Positions 14,446 through 25,996 of a stretch of 64,000 nt of DNA are shown here, piece after piece (the first letter of the stretch is position 1; every line of letters starts with the position of its first letter). The notes under the pieces are model-generated. The model was not told the DNA's origin, searched no databases, and saw only the letters and a list, made by a program, of their open reading frames with translations. The stretch comes from Saccharothrix tamanrassetensis (GTDB lineage: Bacteria; Actinomycetota; Actinomycetes; Mycobacteriales; Pseudonocardiaceae): NCBI RefSeq assembly GCF_014203665.1, contig NZ_JACHJN010000002.1, forward strand, positions 62,001 through 126,000. The letters run 5' to 3'. The position numbers and the translations under genes are program-made.

Positions 14446-16308
14446 ATGGCGCGAGCGGTCGGCATCGACCTGGGGACGACCAACTCTGTCGTCGCGGTTC
14501 TCGAAGGTGGCGAGCCGACGGTCATCGCCAACTCCGAGGGGTCGCGGACCACCCCGTCCATCGTGGCCTTCGCCAAGAACGGCGAGGTGCTCACCGGTCA
14601 GCCCGCCAAGAACCAGGCGGTGACCAACGTCGACCGGACGATCCGGTCGGTGAAGCGGCACATCGGCACGAGCTGGACGACCGACGAGATCGACGGCAAG
14701 AAGTACACGCCGCAGGAGATCAGCGCGCGGGTGCTGATGAAGCTCAAGCGCGACGCCGAGGCGTACCTGGGCGAGGAGATCACCGACGCGGTGATCACCG
14801 TCCCCGCGTACTTCGAGGACGCGCAGCGGCAGGCCACCAAGGAGGCCGGCCAGATCGCGGGCCTCAACGTGCTGCGCATCGTCAACGAGCCCACCTCCGC
14901 CGCCCTGGCCTACGGCCTGGACAAGGGCGAGAAGGAGCAGACCATCCTGGTCTTCGACCTCGGTGGCGGCACGTTCGACGTCTCGCTGCTGGAGCTCGGC
15001 GACGGCGTGGTCGAGGTGCGCGCGACCTCCGGTGACAACCACCTCGGTGGTGACGACTGGGACCAGCGCATCGTGGACTGGCTGGTCGAGCGCTTCAAGC
15101 AGTCCAGCGGCATCGACCTGACCAAGGACAAGATGGCCCTCCAGCGGATCCGCGAGGCCGCCGAGAAGGCGAAGATCGAGCTGTCCAGCTCGAACAACGC
15201 CGCCATCAACCTGCCCTACATCACCGTCGACGCGGACAAGAACCCGCTGTTCCTGGACGAGACGCTGTCCCGCGCCGAGTTCCAGCGGATCACCAACGAC
15301 CTGCTGGAGCGCACCCGCGCCCCGTTCAACAACGTGATCAAGGACGCCGGCATCTCGGTCGGCGACATCGACCACGTGGTGCTGGTCGGCGGCTCCACCC
15401 GGATGCCGGCGGTGGCCGAGCTGGTCAAGGAGCTGACCGGCGGTCGCGAGCCGAACAAGGGCGTGAACCCGGACGAGGTCGTCGCGGTCGGCGCGGCGCT
15501 CCAGGCCGGTGTGCTGAAGGGCGAGGTCAAGGACGTCCTGCTGCTCGACGTCACCCCGCTGTCCCTGGGCATCGAGACCAAGGGCGGCGTGATGACCAAG
15601 CTCATCGAGCGCAACACGACCATCCCGACCAAGCGGTCCGAGATCTTCACCACGGCCGACGACAACCAGCCGTCCGTGCAGATCCAGGTCTTCCAGGGTG
15701 AGCGCGACTTCGCGGCGGACAACAAGAAGCTCGGCATGTTCGAGCTGACCGGCCTGCCGCCCGCCCCGCGCGGCGTCCCGCAGATCGAGGTCACCTTCGA
15801 CATCGACGCGAACGGCATCGTGCACGTGTCCGCGAAGGACATGGGCACGGGCAAGGAGCAGCGGATGACGATCACCGGCGGCTCGGCGCTGCCGAAGGAC
15901 GACATCGACCGGATGATCAAGGACGCCGAGGCGCACGCCGAGGAGGACAAGCGCCGCCGCGACGAGGCCGAGGTCCGCAACCAGGCCGAGACGCTCGTCT
16001 ACCAGACCGAGAAGGTCGTCAAGGAGAACGACGAGAAGATCCCGGCCGACGTCAAGGAGAAGGTCAAGGCCGCGATCGAGGAGACCAACGAGGCGCTGAA
16101 GGGCACGGACATCGCCAAGGTCCGGTCCGCGGTGGAGAAGCTGGCCACCGAGTCGCAGGCCATCGGCCAGTCCCTGTACGCCAACACCGGCGCGAACCCG
16201 ACCGCGGACGCGCCCACCGGTGACGCCGGCCCGTCCGGTGCCGCCGGGGGTGCCAAGGCCGACGACGTGGTGGACGCCGAGATCGTGGACGAGGACGAGA
16301 AGAAGTGA
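14446..16308 (+). CDS. dnaK: Hsp70 chaperone DnaK
   Basis: 620 residues. ATP-driven folding chaperone of the cytosol. [20 protein letters not shown] opens the nucleotide-binding domain; [35 protein letters not shown] and [13 protein letters not shown] are the ATPase blocks. The substrate-binding domain starts near [20 protein letters not shown] (about 365). The acidic C-terminus ends [12 protein letters not shown] 14446 lies behind AGGAGGA. First gene of dnaK-grpE-dnaJ-hspR, with GTGA overlap to grpE. Controlled by the two HAIR sites upstream. Confidence 0.99.
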   Translation: MARAVGIDLGTTNSVVAVLEGGEPTVIANSEGSRTTPSIVAFAKNGEVLTGQPAKNQAVTNVDRTIRSVKRHIGTSWTTDEIDGKKYTPQEISARVLMKLKRDAEAYLGEEITDAVITVPAYFEDAQRQATKEAGQIAGLNVLRIVNEPTSAALAYGLDKGEKEQTILVFDLGGGTFDVSLLELGDGVVEVRATSGDNHLGGDDWDQRIVDWLVERFKQSSGIDLTKDKMALQRIREAAEKAKIELSSSNNAAINLPYITVDADKNPLFLDETLSRAEFQRITNDLLERTRAPFNNVIKDAGISVGDIDHVVLVGGSTRMPAVAELVKELTGGREPNKGVNPDEVVAVGAALQAGVLKGEVKDVLLLDVTPLSLGIETKGGVMTKLIERNTTIPTKRSEIFTTADDNQPSVQIQVFQGERDFAADNKKLGMFELTGLPPAPRGVPQIEVTFDIDANGIVHVSAKDMGTGKEQRMTITGGSALPKDDIDRMIKDAEAHAEEDKRRRDEAEVRNQAETLVYQTEKVVKENDEKIPADVKEKVKAAIEETNEALKGTDIAKVRSAVEKLATESQAIGQSLYANTGANPTADAPTGDAGPSGAAGGAKADDVVDAEIVDEDEKK

Positions 16309-17075
16309 CCCAGCCCCAGTCCCAGCCGGAAGAGCAGCCCCACGTGGTGGTGCGCGACCGTCGCCGGATCGACCCGGAGACCGGCGAGGTGCGTCCCCCG
16401 GTCGCGGAGGACGCACCGGAGACCGCTGCCGCACCGGAGACCTCCGGTGCGGCGGGTACCCCTGGCGGGTCGGCAGCCGCCGGCGCGCCGGAAGGCTCGG
16501 ACGGGTCGGGCTCGGCGTCGGCTCCGGGCACCGGCCCGGACGAGGCGGGCGCGGGCGACGGGGGCGGCAGGCACGCCGCCCCGGAGGCCGACCTCGCGGA
16601 CGCCGACCCGGCCGCCGAGCTGAAGGCGCAGCTGGACGAGCGGACCGCCGACCTCCAGCGGCTCACCGCCGAGTACGCCAACTACCGCAAGCGCGTCGAG
16701 CGCGACCGGGAGTCGGTGATCACCAACGCCAAGGCGCAGGTGGCGAACGAACTGCTGGCGGTGTTGGACGACATCGAGCGGGCCGGTGCGCACGGCGACC
16801 TGACCGGCGCGTTCAAGGCGGTGGCCGACAAGCTGGTCGGCGCCCTGCACGGGACCGGGCTGGAGCCGTTCGGGCACGAGGGCGAGGAGTTCGACCCCTC
16901 GGTGCACGAGGCGGTGCAGCACAGCACGTCCCCGGACGTGACCGGCCCGACGGTGACCGCCGTGCTGCGGCGCGGCTACCGGTTCGGCGAGCGCGTGCTG
17001 CGGCCCGCGCTGGTCGCGGTGACCGATCACGAACCGGCGGCGGACCAGCCGTCGGACGAGCAGCAGCAGGACTGA
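16305..17075 (+). CDS. grpE: Nucleotide exchange factor GrpE
   Basis: 256 residues, starting at GTG 16305 inside the dnaK stop. The first about 100 residues are a low-complexity acidic, Ala/Gly/Ser-rich extension ([20 protein letters not shown]), longer than in most GrpE proteins. The coiled coil follows from about [20 protein letters not shown], then [13 protein letters not shown]. The beta domain has VLDDIERA, LGxxG-like [20 protein letters not shown] and [20 protein letters not shown]. It releases ADP from DnaK. The extended N-terminus is probably disordered. Confidence 0.97.
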   Translation: MTQPQSQPEEQPHVVVRDRRRIDPETGEVRPPVAEDAPETAAAPETSGAAGTPGGSAAAGAPEGSDGSGSASAPGTGPDEAGAGDGGGRHAAPEADLADADPAAELKAQLDERTADLQRLTAEYANYRKRVERDRESVITNAKAQVANELLAVLDDIERAGAHGDLTGAFKAVADKLVGALHGTGLEPFGHEGEEFDPSVHEAVQHSTSPDVTGPTVTAVLRRGYRFGERVLRPALVAVTDHEPAADQPSDEQQQD

Positions 17076-17094
17076 CGGAAGGGGGGACGTCCGG

Positions 17095-18261
17095 GTGAGT
17101 GCTCGGGATTGGATCGACAAGGACTTCTACCGTGAGCTGGGCGTCTCCTCGGACGCCTCGGCCGACGAGGTGAAGAAGGCGTACCGGAAGCTGGCGCGGG
17201 AGCTCCACCCCGACGCCAACCCCGGTGACGCCAAGGCCGAGGCGCGCTTCAAGTCGGTGTCCGAGGCGTACGGCGTGCTCTCGGACACCGCCAAGCGCAA
17301 GCAGTACGACGAGGCCCGCCGGCTGTTCGCGGGCGGCGGGGGCTTCCCCGGCGGCTTCGGGCAGGGCGGCGGCTTCGACGTCGGCGACCTGTTCAGCCGG
17401 CAGCAGCAGGCCGGTGGCATGGGCGGCCTGGGCGACCTGCTCGGCGGCCTGTTCAACCGGCGGGCCGGCGGCACGGCGTCGTCGGCGACCAGGCCGCGCC
17501 GGGGCGAGGACGTCGAGACCGACGTGCGGATCGACTTCACCGAGGCGGTGCAGGGCGCGACGGTGCCGATGCGGCTGTCCAGCCCGGCGACCTGCTCCAC
17601 CTGCGCGGGTTCCGGGGCACGGCCGGGCACCTCGCCGCGCACCTGCCCGAACTGCGCCGGCGCGGGCCTGGTGACCCGCAACCAGGGTGCGTTCGCGTTC
17701 TCCGAGCCGTGCGCCGACTGCCGGGGCACCGGGCGGATCGTGGACGACCCGTGCCCGGACTGCGGTGGCGACGGGGTGAGCACCAAGACCCGCACGCTGA
17801 CCATCCGCATCCCGGCGGGGGTGGACGACGGGCAGCGGATCAGGCTGGCCGGGCAGGGCGAGCCGGGCCGCAACAACGGGCCCAACGGCGACCTGTTCGT
17901 CCGCGTGCACGTCAACCCGGACCCGTTGTTCGGGCGGTCGGGCAACAACCTGACCGTGACCGTGCCGGTGACGTTCCCCGAACTGGCGCTGGGCACCACG
18001 TTGACCGTGCCCACGCTGGACGGCAAGGTGACGTTGAAGGTGCCCGCGGGCACGGCTTCCGGCCGGGTGCTGCGGGCCAAGGGCAAGGGCATCGCCAGGC
18101 GTGACGGCCAGGTCGGCGACCTGCTGATCACGCTGCAGGTGGCGGTGCCGAACAACATGGACGCCGCCGCGCGCGAGGCGTTGGAGGCGTACGCGTCGAA
18201 GACGGCTCAGCACGACCCGAGGGCGGACCTCAACGCCCTGGTGGAGAAGAGGTCTACATGA
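17095..18261 (+). CDS. dnaJ: Type I J-domain co-chaperone DnaJ
   Basis: 388 residues from GTG 17095. The J domain (DFYRELGVSSDASADEVKKA) has the HPD triad at residues 38-40. A Gly/Phe-rich linker follows (about 78-125). Four Cys-x-x-Cys zinc motifs, CSTCAGSG, CPNCAGAG, CADCRGTG and CPDCGGDG, form the two zinc centres. The C-terminal substrate-binding barrels end GDLLITLQVAVPNNM. It delivers substrates to DnaK. The last codons overlap hspR (ATGA). In this operon type it is DnaJ1; a second dnaJ elsewhere is usual. Confidence 0.98.
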   Translation: MSARDWIDKDFYRELGVSSDASADEVKKAYRKLARELHPDANPGDAKAEARFKSVSEAYGVLSDTAKRKQYDEARRLFAGGGGFPGGFGQGGGFDVGDLFSRQQQAGGMGGLGDLLGGLFNRRAGGTASSATRPRRGEDVETDVRIDFTEAVQGATVPMRLSSPATCSTCAGSGARPGTSPRTCPNCAGAGLVTRNQGAFAFSEPCADCRGTGRIVDDPCPDCGGDGVSTKTRTLTIRIPAGVDDGQRIRLAGQGEPGRNNGPNGDLFVRVHVNPDPLFGRSGNNLTVTVPVTFPELALGTTLTVPTLDGKVTLKVPAGTASGRVLRAKGKGIARRDGQVGDLLITLQVAVPNNMDAAAREALEAYASKTAQHDPRADLNALVEKRST

Positions 18262-18686
18262 CTTTTCCGTTCCCGCCCGGAACGGACGAGGACACCCCGT
18301 TCTTCGTGATCTCCGTGGCGGCGCAGCTGTCCGGCCTGCACGCGCAGACCCTCCGGTCGTACGACCGGTTGGGTCTGGTGTCGCCGGGGCGCACGTCCGG
18401 TGGCGGGCGGCGGTACTCGATGCGCGACATCGTGCTGCTGCGCGAGGTGCAGCGCCTCTCCCAGGAGGAGGGCGTGAACCTGGCGGGCATCAAGCGGATC
18501 ATCGAGCTGGAGAACGAGGTGGGCGCGCTGCGCGCCCGACTGGCGGAGCTGACCGAGGAACTCGCGTCCGCGCTGGCTGCGGCCGAGCACGCGGCGGCCT
18601 CCGTGCACGCCTCGCTGCGCCGCGACCTCGTGCCGGTCCGGCACGAGACGGCCCTGGTGGTCTGGAAGCCCAACCGCAAGCGCTGA
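18258..18686 (+). CDS. hspR: Heat-shock repressor HspR (MerR family)
   Basis: 142 residues; ATG 18258 overlaps the dnaJ stop. MerR-type winged helix: FFVISVAAQLSGLHAQTLRS, YDRLGLVSPGRTSGGGRRYS, DIVLLREVQRLSQEEGVNLA and GIKRIIELENEV, then a coiled coil. With DnaK as co-repressor it binds HAIR sites; three are seen in this window (two before dnaK, one before clpB). Ends with a basic tail (WKPNRKR). Confidence 0.97.
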   Translation: MTFPFPPGTDEDTPFFVISVAAQLSGLHAQTLRSYDRLGLVSPGRTSGGGRRYSMRDIVLLREVQRLSQEEGVNLAGIKRIIELENEVGALRARLAELTEELASALAAAEHAAASVHASLRRDLVPVRHETALVVWKPNRKR

Positions 18687-18788
18687 CCGGACCGCGAGCA
18701 GCGAGCACCGGCCCGCAGCGAGCACCGGCCGAGCCGTCCGGGACCCGGGTGCCGGCCAGGCCGCGAGCGGAGACCTGGCCGTCCGGGC

Positions 18789-19964
18789 TCAGTCCAGCGT
18801 GAACGGGTCGTACTTGATGCGGTCCAGTGGCGTGCCGGCGACGAGCATCCGGGACACGGTGGCCCGGATCATCGACGGCGAACCGCACACCAGCACGTCC
18901 CGGTCCTCCCAGGCCCCGTACCGGGTGACCACGTCGGCCAGGGTGCCCTGCTCCACCCCGCGCGCGCCGGGGTCGGACTCCAGCACCGGCACGACGGTCA
19001 GCCACGGGTTGGTCATGGCGAACCGTTGCAGGTTGTCCAGGTCGTAGAGGTCCTCGCGGGTCCGGCCGCCGACGAACAGGTGCACGCGGGGGTTCTCGCC
19101 CCACTGCGCCATCTCGTCGATGATCGCGTGCATCGGCGCGACGCCCGTGCCGCCGGCCACCATGAGCACGTCGTTGCCGGACTTCCGGTCGACGTGCAGC
19201 CGGCCCATCGGCGGACCGATGCGCCAGACGTCGCCCGGTTGGGTGTGACCGACGACCGACCGGCTCACCCAGCCGGCCTCCACCGAGCGCACGTGGAACT
19301 CGATGATGCCGTCGTCGCGCGGGGCGTTGGCGGGCGAGAAGTACCGCCACAGCCGGGCCCGTTGCGGCGTCTCCACGCTCACGTACTGGCCGGCGCGGTA
19401 GCCGATGGGGTGGTCCGGCTGGAGCCGCACCACGGCCAGGTCCCAGCTCACCCGCTGGTGCTCCAGCACGGTGGCGTGCCAGTAGGCGGGTCCGTCGTCG
19501 GCCGCCGCCGCCTCCTGCATGGCGCGGGCCATGATCGTGTACGCCTCGGCCCAGGCCAGCTCGACCTGGGGCGTCCACGCGCTGCCCGCGTACTTCTTCA
19601 CGGCCGCCAGCAGGGCGGTGCCGACCGACTCGTAGTGCACGTTGACCACGCCGAACTTGCGGTGGTCACGGCCGAGCTGGCGCAGGAACGGGATCAGGTC
19701 GTCCGGGCGGTCCACCATCTGCACGACGTGGACCAGGGCCCGGAGCAGCCTGCTCCGCTGCACCTCCATGTTCGCGGGGAACATCTCGCGGGTCGCGGGC
19801 GCCAGGCTGAAGAGCATGCCGTAGAAGAACTTGGCGACCTCTTCGGAGCGCGGCTCGACCACCGCGAAGCTCTCCCGGATCATCCGCACCATCGCGGTGA
19901 CACCCGGAGGAGGTTCTCGGTGGGGAGGGCTCGGGATGGGGCTCAACACAGCGTTCGCAGTCAT
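18789..19964 (-). CDS. Flavohemoprotein-like globin/FAD/NAD oxidoreductase
   Basis: 391 residues from ATG 19964. The N-terminal globin-like domain (about 25-155) includes MVRMIRESFAVVEPRSEEVA, FYGMLFSLAPATREMFPANM and QLGRDHRKFGVVNVHYESVG, the last with the likely proximal-side His. The reductase half has YRAGQYVSVETP, RYFSPAN (FAD-binding RxYS type), VAGGTGVAPMHAIIDEM (NAD phosphate loop) and VCGSPSMIRATV. This is the build of flavohemoglobins, which turn nitric oxide into nitrate, though the actinobacterial branch differs from E. coli Hmp and may have other roles. Residues upstream of 19964 do not look coding. A GTCAAC/GTTGAC inverted repeat lies about 90 bases upstream. Confidence 0.88.
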   Translation of the reverse strand: MTANAVLSPIPSPPHREPPPGVTAMVRMIRESFAVVEPRSEEVAKFFYGMLFSLAPATREMFPANMEVQRSRLLRALVHVVQMVDRPDDLIPFLRQLGRDHRKFGVVNVHYESVGTALLAAVKKYAGSAWTPQVELAWAEAYTIMARAMQEAAAADDGPAYWHATVLEHQRVSWDLAVVRLQPDHPIGYRAGQYVSVETPQRARLWRYFSPANAPRDDGIIEFHVRSVEAGWVSRSVVGHTQPGDVWRIGPPMGRLHVDRKSGNDVLMVAGGTGVAPMHAIIDEMAQWGENPRVHLFVGGRTREDLYDLDNLQRFAMTNPWLTVVPVLESDPGARGVEQGTLADVVTRYGAWEDRDVLVCGSPSMIRATVSRMLVAGTPLDRIKYDPFTLD

Positions 19965-20413
19965 GGTCCGGGCGCAGTCTCCACGTTTCTGGCGGCGCCA
20001 GCAAGGCGCTACGTCCTCGTCAAGCATCCATCCCCGACGATGGGAGGCTAACCCGTCAACTGGCCGGTTGACTCCTTGATGCCACCTTCGAGTGCAGTGC
20101 GATTACGCGCGGTCACGGTCAGTTGCAACTTTCAGGTGGTCATCCGGGGTCGGATTGACCTGCCCGGAGGCATGTCGGGCCGGATCCCGGTGGACGTCGG
20201 CGGGTCGAGCCACGATTTTCGCCGACCAAGTGCTTCGATCGGCGGAATCCGCGTCCCGACCCGCCGAAGCTACCTCGGCGGCGTCACCCTGGTGGCGGCT
20301 GGTGTTCCGCACCAGTGCGGTGTGCCGTGGTGACCTGTGGATTCCCACCTGCGGATTGTGGACAACTACGCCGGTGGTGTGGACAACCTCACTGCGACAT
20401 GTGGGTGACCGGG
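19965..20413. promoter_or_regulatory. Intergenic region with an 18-bp inverted repeat and DnaA-box-like sequences
   Basis: No gene is supported here. GTCAAC (20055-20060) and GTTGAC (20067-20072) form a near-perfect 18-bp inverted repeat about 90 bases upstream of the flavohemoprotein gene and are a candidate operator. Further on, TGTGGACAA occurs at 20357-20365 and 20378-20386 (21 bp apart), with TGTGGATTC at 20336-20344; TTGTCCACA is the high-GC DnaA-box form. Confidence 0.5.
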
Positions 20414-20794
20414 TCAGGGGTTGGCGGCCCGCTCCGCTGCGCTGCGTTCCACGCAGAACTCGTTGCCCTCCGGGTCCGCCAGCACGACCCACCCCTTGCC
20501 GTCCGGCCGGCGCCGGTCGTCGACCAGGGTGGCGCCGATGCCGAGCAGCCGCTCCACCTCCTCGTCCCGCGTGGAGTCGGGCTGGAGGTCGAGGTGCACC
20601 CGGTTCTTCACCGCCTTGCCCTCGGGTACCTGGATGAACAGCAGTCCGGGGCCCGCGGGCAGCTTGATCAGCACCTCCGGGTCGCCGGGCTCGTCGTCGT
20701 CGGCCAGCGGCCTGCCGGTCACCCGGCTCCACCACTGGCCCAGCTCGTAGGCGTCCCCGCAGTCGATCGTGATGTGTTGCACGAGTGAAGTCAT
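20414..20794 (-). CDS. VOC-family (glyoxalase-like) protein
   Basis: 126 residues from ATG 20794. A beta-alpha-beta-beta-beta module: VQHITIDCGDAYELGQWWSR, LPAGPGLLFIQVPEGK, KNRVHLDLQPDS, then GATLVD, WVVLADPEGNEFCVE. His (VHLDL) and Glu (FCVE) occupy positions of VOC metal ligands, but the family is too diverse to assign a reaction. A single VOC module of this kind usually dimerises. It is followed on the same strand by nothing; a second VOC gene lies 40 bases upstream with its own regulated promoter. Confidence 0.87.
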   Translation of the reverse strand: MTSLVQHITIDCGDAYELGQWWSRVTGRPLADDDEPGDPEVLIKLPAGPGLLFIQVPEGKAVKNRVHLDLQPDSTRDEEVERLLGIGATLVDDRRRPDGKGWVVLADPEGNEFCVERSAAERAANP

Positions 20795-20834
20795 GCGCGG
20801 ATCATCACGGGTCCGCCGGGCGGGCGCACCGGAT

Positions 20835-21212
20835 TTAGCCCCCGTACGGGACGGTGATGATCTCCAGGTTGTGCCCGTTGGGGTCCTCGAAGTACACGCC
20901 CCGCCCGCCGTCGTTGGTGTTGATCACACCGGGTTCCCGGTGGAACGGGTCGGCCCAGTACGGCAGGCCGCGCTCGCGCACCCGGTCGAAGATCCGGTCG
21001 AACTCGGCGTCGGACACCAGGAACGCGTAGTGCTGCGGGGTGATGGCGTCGGTCACGGACATGATGTCGAGGGAGACCTCGTTGTCGGTCTCGACGCAGA
21101 GGAACGGCCCGAACGGGACGGCGGGTCGGAACCCGAAGACCTGGACCAGGAAGTCGGCGGTGGCTTGGGCGTCGTGAGCGGAAACGATGGTGTGGTTCAG
21201 CTTCACGGTCAT
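20835..21212 (-). CDS. VOC-family dioxygenase-like protein under a MerR-type promoter
   Basis: 125 residues from ATG 21212. It begins MTVKLNHTIVSAHDAQATAD, with His in the first-strand metal position; HYAFLVSDAEFDRIFDRV and GRGVYFEDPNGHNLEIITVP complete the module with second His and the closing Glu. This is the pattern of metal-dependent VOC enzymes such as extradiol dioxygenase-like or fosfomycin-type proteins. The promoter has a 19-bp spacer containing ACCTCCA/TGGAGGT and the message is probably leaderless, so a MerR-type activator elsewhere probably controls it. Confidence 0.88.
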   Translation of the reverse strand: MTVKLNHTIVSAHDAQATADFLVQVFGFRPAVPFGPFLCVETDNEVSLDIMSVTDAITPQHYAFLVSDAEFDRIFDRVRERGLPYWADPFHREPGVINTNDGGRGVYFEDPNGHNLEIITVPYGG

Positions 21213-21219
21213 GTCACTC

Positions 21220-21250
21220 ACCGTAAAACCTCCAGCATGGTGGAGGTCAA
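21220..21250 (-). promoter_or_regulatory. MerR-type promoter-operator with 19-bp spacer
   Basis: Reading the minus strand: TTGACC (-35, 21250-21245), a 19-bp spacer and TACGGT (-10, 21225-21220). The spacer holds most of the inverted repeat ACCTCCA (21228-21234)/TGGAGGT (21241-21247). Spacers of 19-20 bp with a dyad between -35 and -10 are the hallmark of MerR-activated promoters. Transcription would start at or next to the ATG (21212). Confidence 0.65.
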
Positions 21251-21281
21251 GCCGTGGCCCAGGACACACCACTTCCGCTAG

Positions 21282-21302
21282 GTTGAGCGGAACTGGCTCA
21301 AC
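21282..21302 (+). promoter_or_regulatory. HAIR (HspR) operator upstream of clpB
   Basis: GTTGAGC-N7-GCTCAAC is a perfect 7-bp inverted repeat with the 7-bp spacing of HAIR (consensus CTTGAGT-N7-ACTCAAG). It lies 76 bases upstream of the clpB ATG, so clpB belongs to the HspR regulon. Confidence 0.85.
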
Positions 21303-21377
21303 TTTTCTGACGTTGAGGTGGGTGGCGGGCGGTTCGGAACGCCGGCCCTGTGCACGACACGCCGACCGAGGTGAGGA

Positions 21378-23960
<2,583 letters not shown>

Positions 23961-23967
23961 GCTTCGC

Positions 23968-24007
23968 CGGGCGAGGTCGCCGCGGGACTCCCGGGCGACC
24001 TCGCCCG
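23968..24007 (+). terminator. Hairpin terminator after clpB
   Basis: CGGGCGAGGTCGCC (23968-23981) pairs with GGCGACCTCGCCCG (23994-24007). It begins seven bases after the clpB stop. Confidence 0.8.
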
Positions 24008-24078
24008 TCCGAGCGGCACGGCGACGATTAGGCGCAGTGATCTTCGTTCTCGTCCCCGGGCCCGCTACTCTCGCAGTC

Positions 24079-24774
24079 GTGGGCATACCGGCGTGGGTCT
24101 GGTTCACCGTCGCCGCCGTCGCGGGCGTGGCGGGGTTCGCTCTGCTCGCGACCGACCGGGCGCAGCGAACCGCGCGTAACCGCGAGCGGCGTCGGTGGGC
24201 GGCGTTGCGCGGGTGGCAGTTCGAGGAGACCGACCACGTGCTGCCCACCCGCTGGGAGAGCGGCGCGATCGCGTACTACGGCACCGGCGTGGCGAAGGAC
24301 GTGGTGGCGGGCTCGACGTTCACCGCGGACGGCCGCCGCCAGGTCTACGTGCTCGACCACGAGACCGGGGGCAAGGTCAACTCGGTGCTGGTGGGCGTGC
24401 GCTGCCGGCGTGCGCTCGGCGTGGTGGTCGAGCTGTGGCTGCCCAGCGTGCCGTTCCAGCGCGACCAGATGCCCGACCTGCTCGGCCCGGTGGGCTCGCG
24501 GTACGCGTTCGTCAGCGAGCTGCCCGCCGCCCGCAAGCTGATCACGCCGGACCTGGTGGACGCCGCCGAGGAGATCGGCGCGGACGTCACCGTGGTCTGG
24601 CTGGAGGACGACTGGGTGCTGGCGGCGGCGCCGCCGAACTCGACACCCGCCCGGCTGGAACGACTGTTGCGCGATCTCGGGGAGCTGGCAGACGTGGTCG
24701 ACCCGTTCGACGCCGATCCGGACGCCGACACCGGTGGCGAGGTCCACCGCCCGCAGTTCGGCCGCAAGCAGTGA
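24079..24774 (+). CDS. Membrane-anchored hypothetical protein, 231 aa
   Basis: I chose GTG 24079 ([20 protein letters not shown]) because the 14 residues before it look like translated promoter (TACTCT at 24065). One N-terminal membrane span (about 5-24) is followed by a basic stretch ([18 protein letters not shown]) and a cytoplasmic alpha/beta region. The plan, one span, basic linker, then a G-W-x-F motif and a domain of 150-180 residues, is shared with the gene at 28531 and they may be distant paralogues. No catalytic motif is seen. Its GTGA stop overlaps the SDR gene. Confidence 0.75.
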   Translation: MGIPAWVWFTVAAVAGVAGFALLATDRAQRTARNRERRRWAALRGWQFEETDHVLPTRWESGAIAYYGTGVAKDVVAGSTFTADGRRQVYVLDHETGGKVNSVLVGVRCRRALGVVVELWLPSVPFQRDQMPDLLGPVGSRYAFVSELPAARKLITPDLVDAAEEIGADVTVVWLEDDWVLAAAPPNSTPARLERLLRDLGELADVVDPFDADPDADTGGEVHRPQFGRKQ

Positions 24775-25550
24775 CCCCGCCGCTCGCCCTGGTCACCGGC
24801 GCGACCGCCGGGATCGGGGCCGCTTTCGCGCGCAGGCTCGCCGCCGAGGGGCACGACCTGGTGCTGGTCGCCCGCACGGTGGACCGGTTGGAGGAGACCG
24901 CCGGGAAGCTGCGGGCGCAGCACGGCGTGCGGGTGGAGGTGCTGCCCGCCGACCTGGCGACCGGGGAAGGCCGCGGCGAGGTCGAGCGGGTGCTGGCGGC
25001 CCGCCCCTTCGACCTGCTGGTGAACAACGCCGGGTTCGCCATTTCGGGTGAGTTCTTCGCCGCCGACGCGGACAAGCTCCAGACCCAGCTCGACGTGAAC
25101 GTGACCAGCGTGCTGCGGCTGACCCGCGCCGCGCTGCCCGGCATGGTGCAGCGTCGTCGGGGCGCGGTGGTCAACGTGTCCAGCATCGCCGGCTTCCTGC
25201 CCGGCCGCGGCTCGACCTACAGCGCGGACAAGGCGTGGGTGACCGCGTTCTCCGAGGGCATGGCGCAGGCCACGGCGGGCACGGGGGTGCGCGTGCTGGC
25301 CCTGTGCCCCGGCTTCGTGCACACCGAGTTCCACGAGCGCGCGCGGATCGACATGTCCAAGACCCCGGAGTTCCTCTGGCTGGACGCCGACCGCGTGGTG
25401 CACGACTGCCTGGCCGACCTGCGGTCCGGCAGGCAGCTGTCCATCCCCGGTCTCCAGTACAAGGCGATCGCGACGCTGAGCAGGCTCATCCCGCGTCCGC
25501 TGCTGCGCGCCCTGGCGTCCCGGGCCGCCGGAGCGCGCGGCCGGACCTGA
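24771..25550 (+). CDS. Short-chain dehydrogenase/reductase (classical SDR)
   Basis: 259 residues from GTG 24771, overlapping the upstream stop. NAD(P) loop TGATAGIG at residues 9-16, [15 protein letters not shown] after beta2 (Arg suggests NADP), NNAGFAISG, and the catalytic Ser-Tyr-Lys in [10 protein letters not shown] and YSADKAWV. The tail includes [17 protein letters not shown]. It resembles the SDR subgroup acting on ketoacyl-like or fatty substrates (DltE-like), but the substrate cannot be read from the sequence. It is co-translated with the membrane protein upstream and precedes the ESX-like genes by 92 bases. Confidence 0.9.
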   Translation: MTPPLALVTGATAGIGAAFARRLAAEGHDLVLVARTVDRLEETAGKLRAQHGVRVEVLPADLATGEGRGEVERVLAARPFDLLVNNAGFAISGEFFAADADKLQTQLDVNVTSVLRLTRAALPGMVQRRRGAVVNVSSIAGFLPGRGSTYSADKAWVTAFSEGMAQATAGTGVRVLALCPGFVHTEFHERARIDMSKTPEFLWLDADRVVHDCLADLRSGRQLSIPGLQYKAIATLSRLIPRPLLRALASRAAGARGRT

Positions 25551-25642
25551 CCCACCGCCCCGCGATCGGTGGCGAACGGCGGGAACCCGACGGCCGTCCG
25601 GACCGTCCCACTCCCCGAATCGGAGTGAGGAGGGATCCGTCC

Positions 25643-25996
25643 ATGGGTGAAGGCTTCAAGGTCGAGCCTGCCGAGTTGCACGGGTACGGCGAGCTGCTGA
25701 CCCGCAACGCGCAGCACTTCCTGACCATCAAGGACCACGCGGTCACCAAGGGCGGTGACACCGCCGGCTTCACCGGGCTGCTGACGCTGCTCCACCCGGT
25801 CGTCACCGGGGTCGCGAACCTGTACGGCGAGACGCTGGACTTCGCGAACCGGATGATGACCAAGGAGGCCGAGGGCCTGACCAAGGCCGCCGACCTGTAC
25901 GCCAAGGGCGAGGAAGCCGCGATGAGCCTGCTCGACGAGGTGCTGGCCAAGCTCGCCGAGGCCGCGCAGGCGCCCACCCTGGGCGGTGGCAGGTGA
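25643..25996 (+). CDS. EspC-like type VII secretion target
   Basis: 117 residues from ATG 25643 behind GAGGAGGGA. The sequence is a helical hairpin: FKVEPAELHGYGELLTRNAQ, then a GDTAGFTGLL turn and LYGETLDFANRMMTKEAEGL. This matches the ESX-1 EspC family of WXG100-like secreted partners. A C-terminal helix ends in a Gly-rich tail. GTGA overlap with the next gene indicates that they are made together, like the EsxA/EsxB and EspA/EspC pairs. No ESX ATPase or membrane component is in the window. Confidence 0.82.
   Translation: MGEGFKVEPAELHGYGELLTRNAQHFLTIKDHAVTKGGDTAGFTGLLTLLHPVVTGVANLYGETLDFANRMMTKEAEGLTKAADLYAKGEEAAMSLLDEVLAKLAEAAQAPTLGGGR

Noticed and set aside
14404-16434. Long antisense frame opposite dnaK
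   Set aside because: Composition follows the mirror of dnaK codon bias, there is no ribosome-binding site, and dnaK is unmistakable on the plus strand.
20076-20333. 85-aa frame in the flavohemoprotein upstream region
   Set aside because: It overlaps the probable promoter, has no ribosome-binding site and low coding character.
20336-20386. Chromosomal origin of replication
   Set aside because: Only two good DnaA boxes and one weak one, with no dnaA, dnaN or AT-rich unwinding region nearby.
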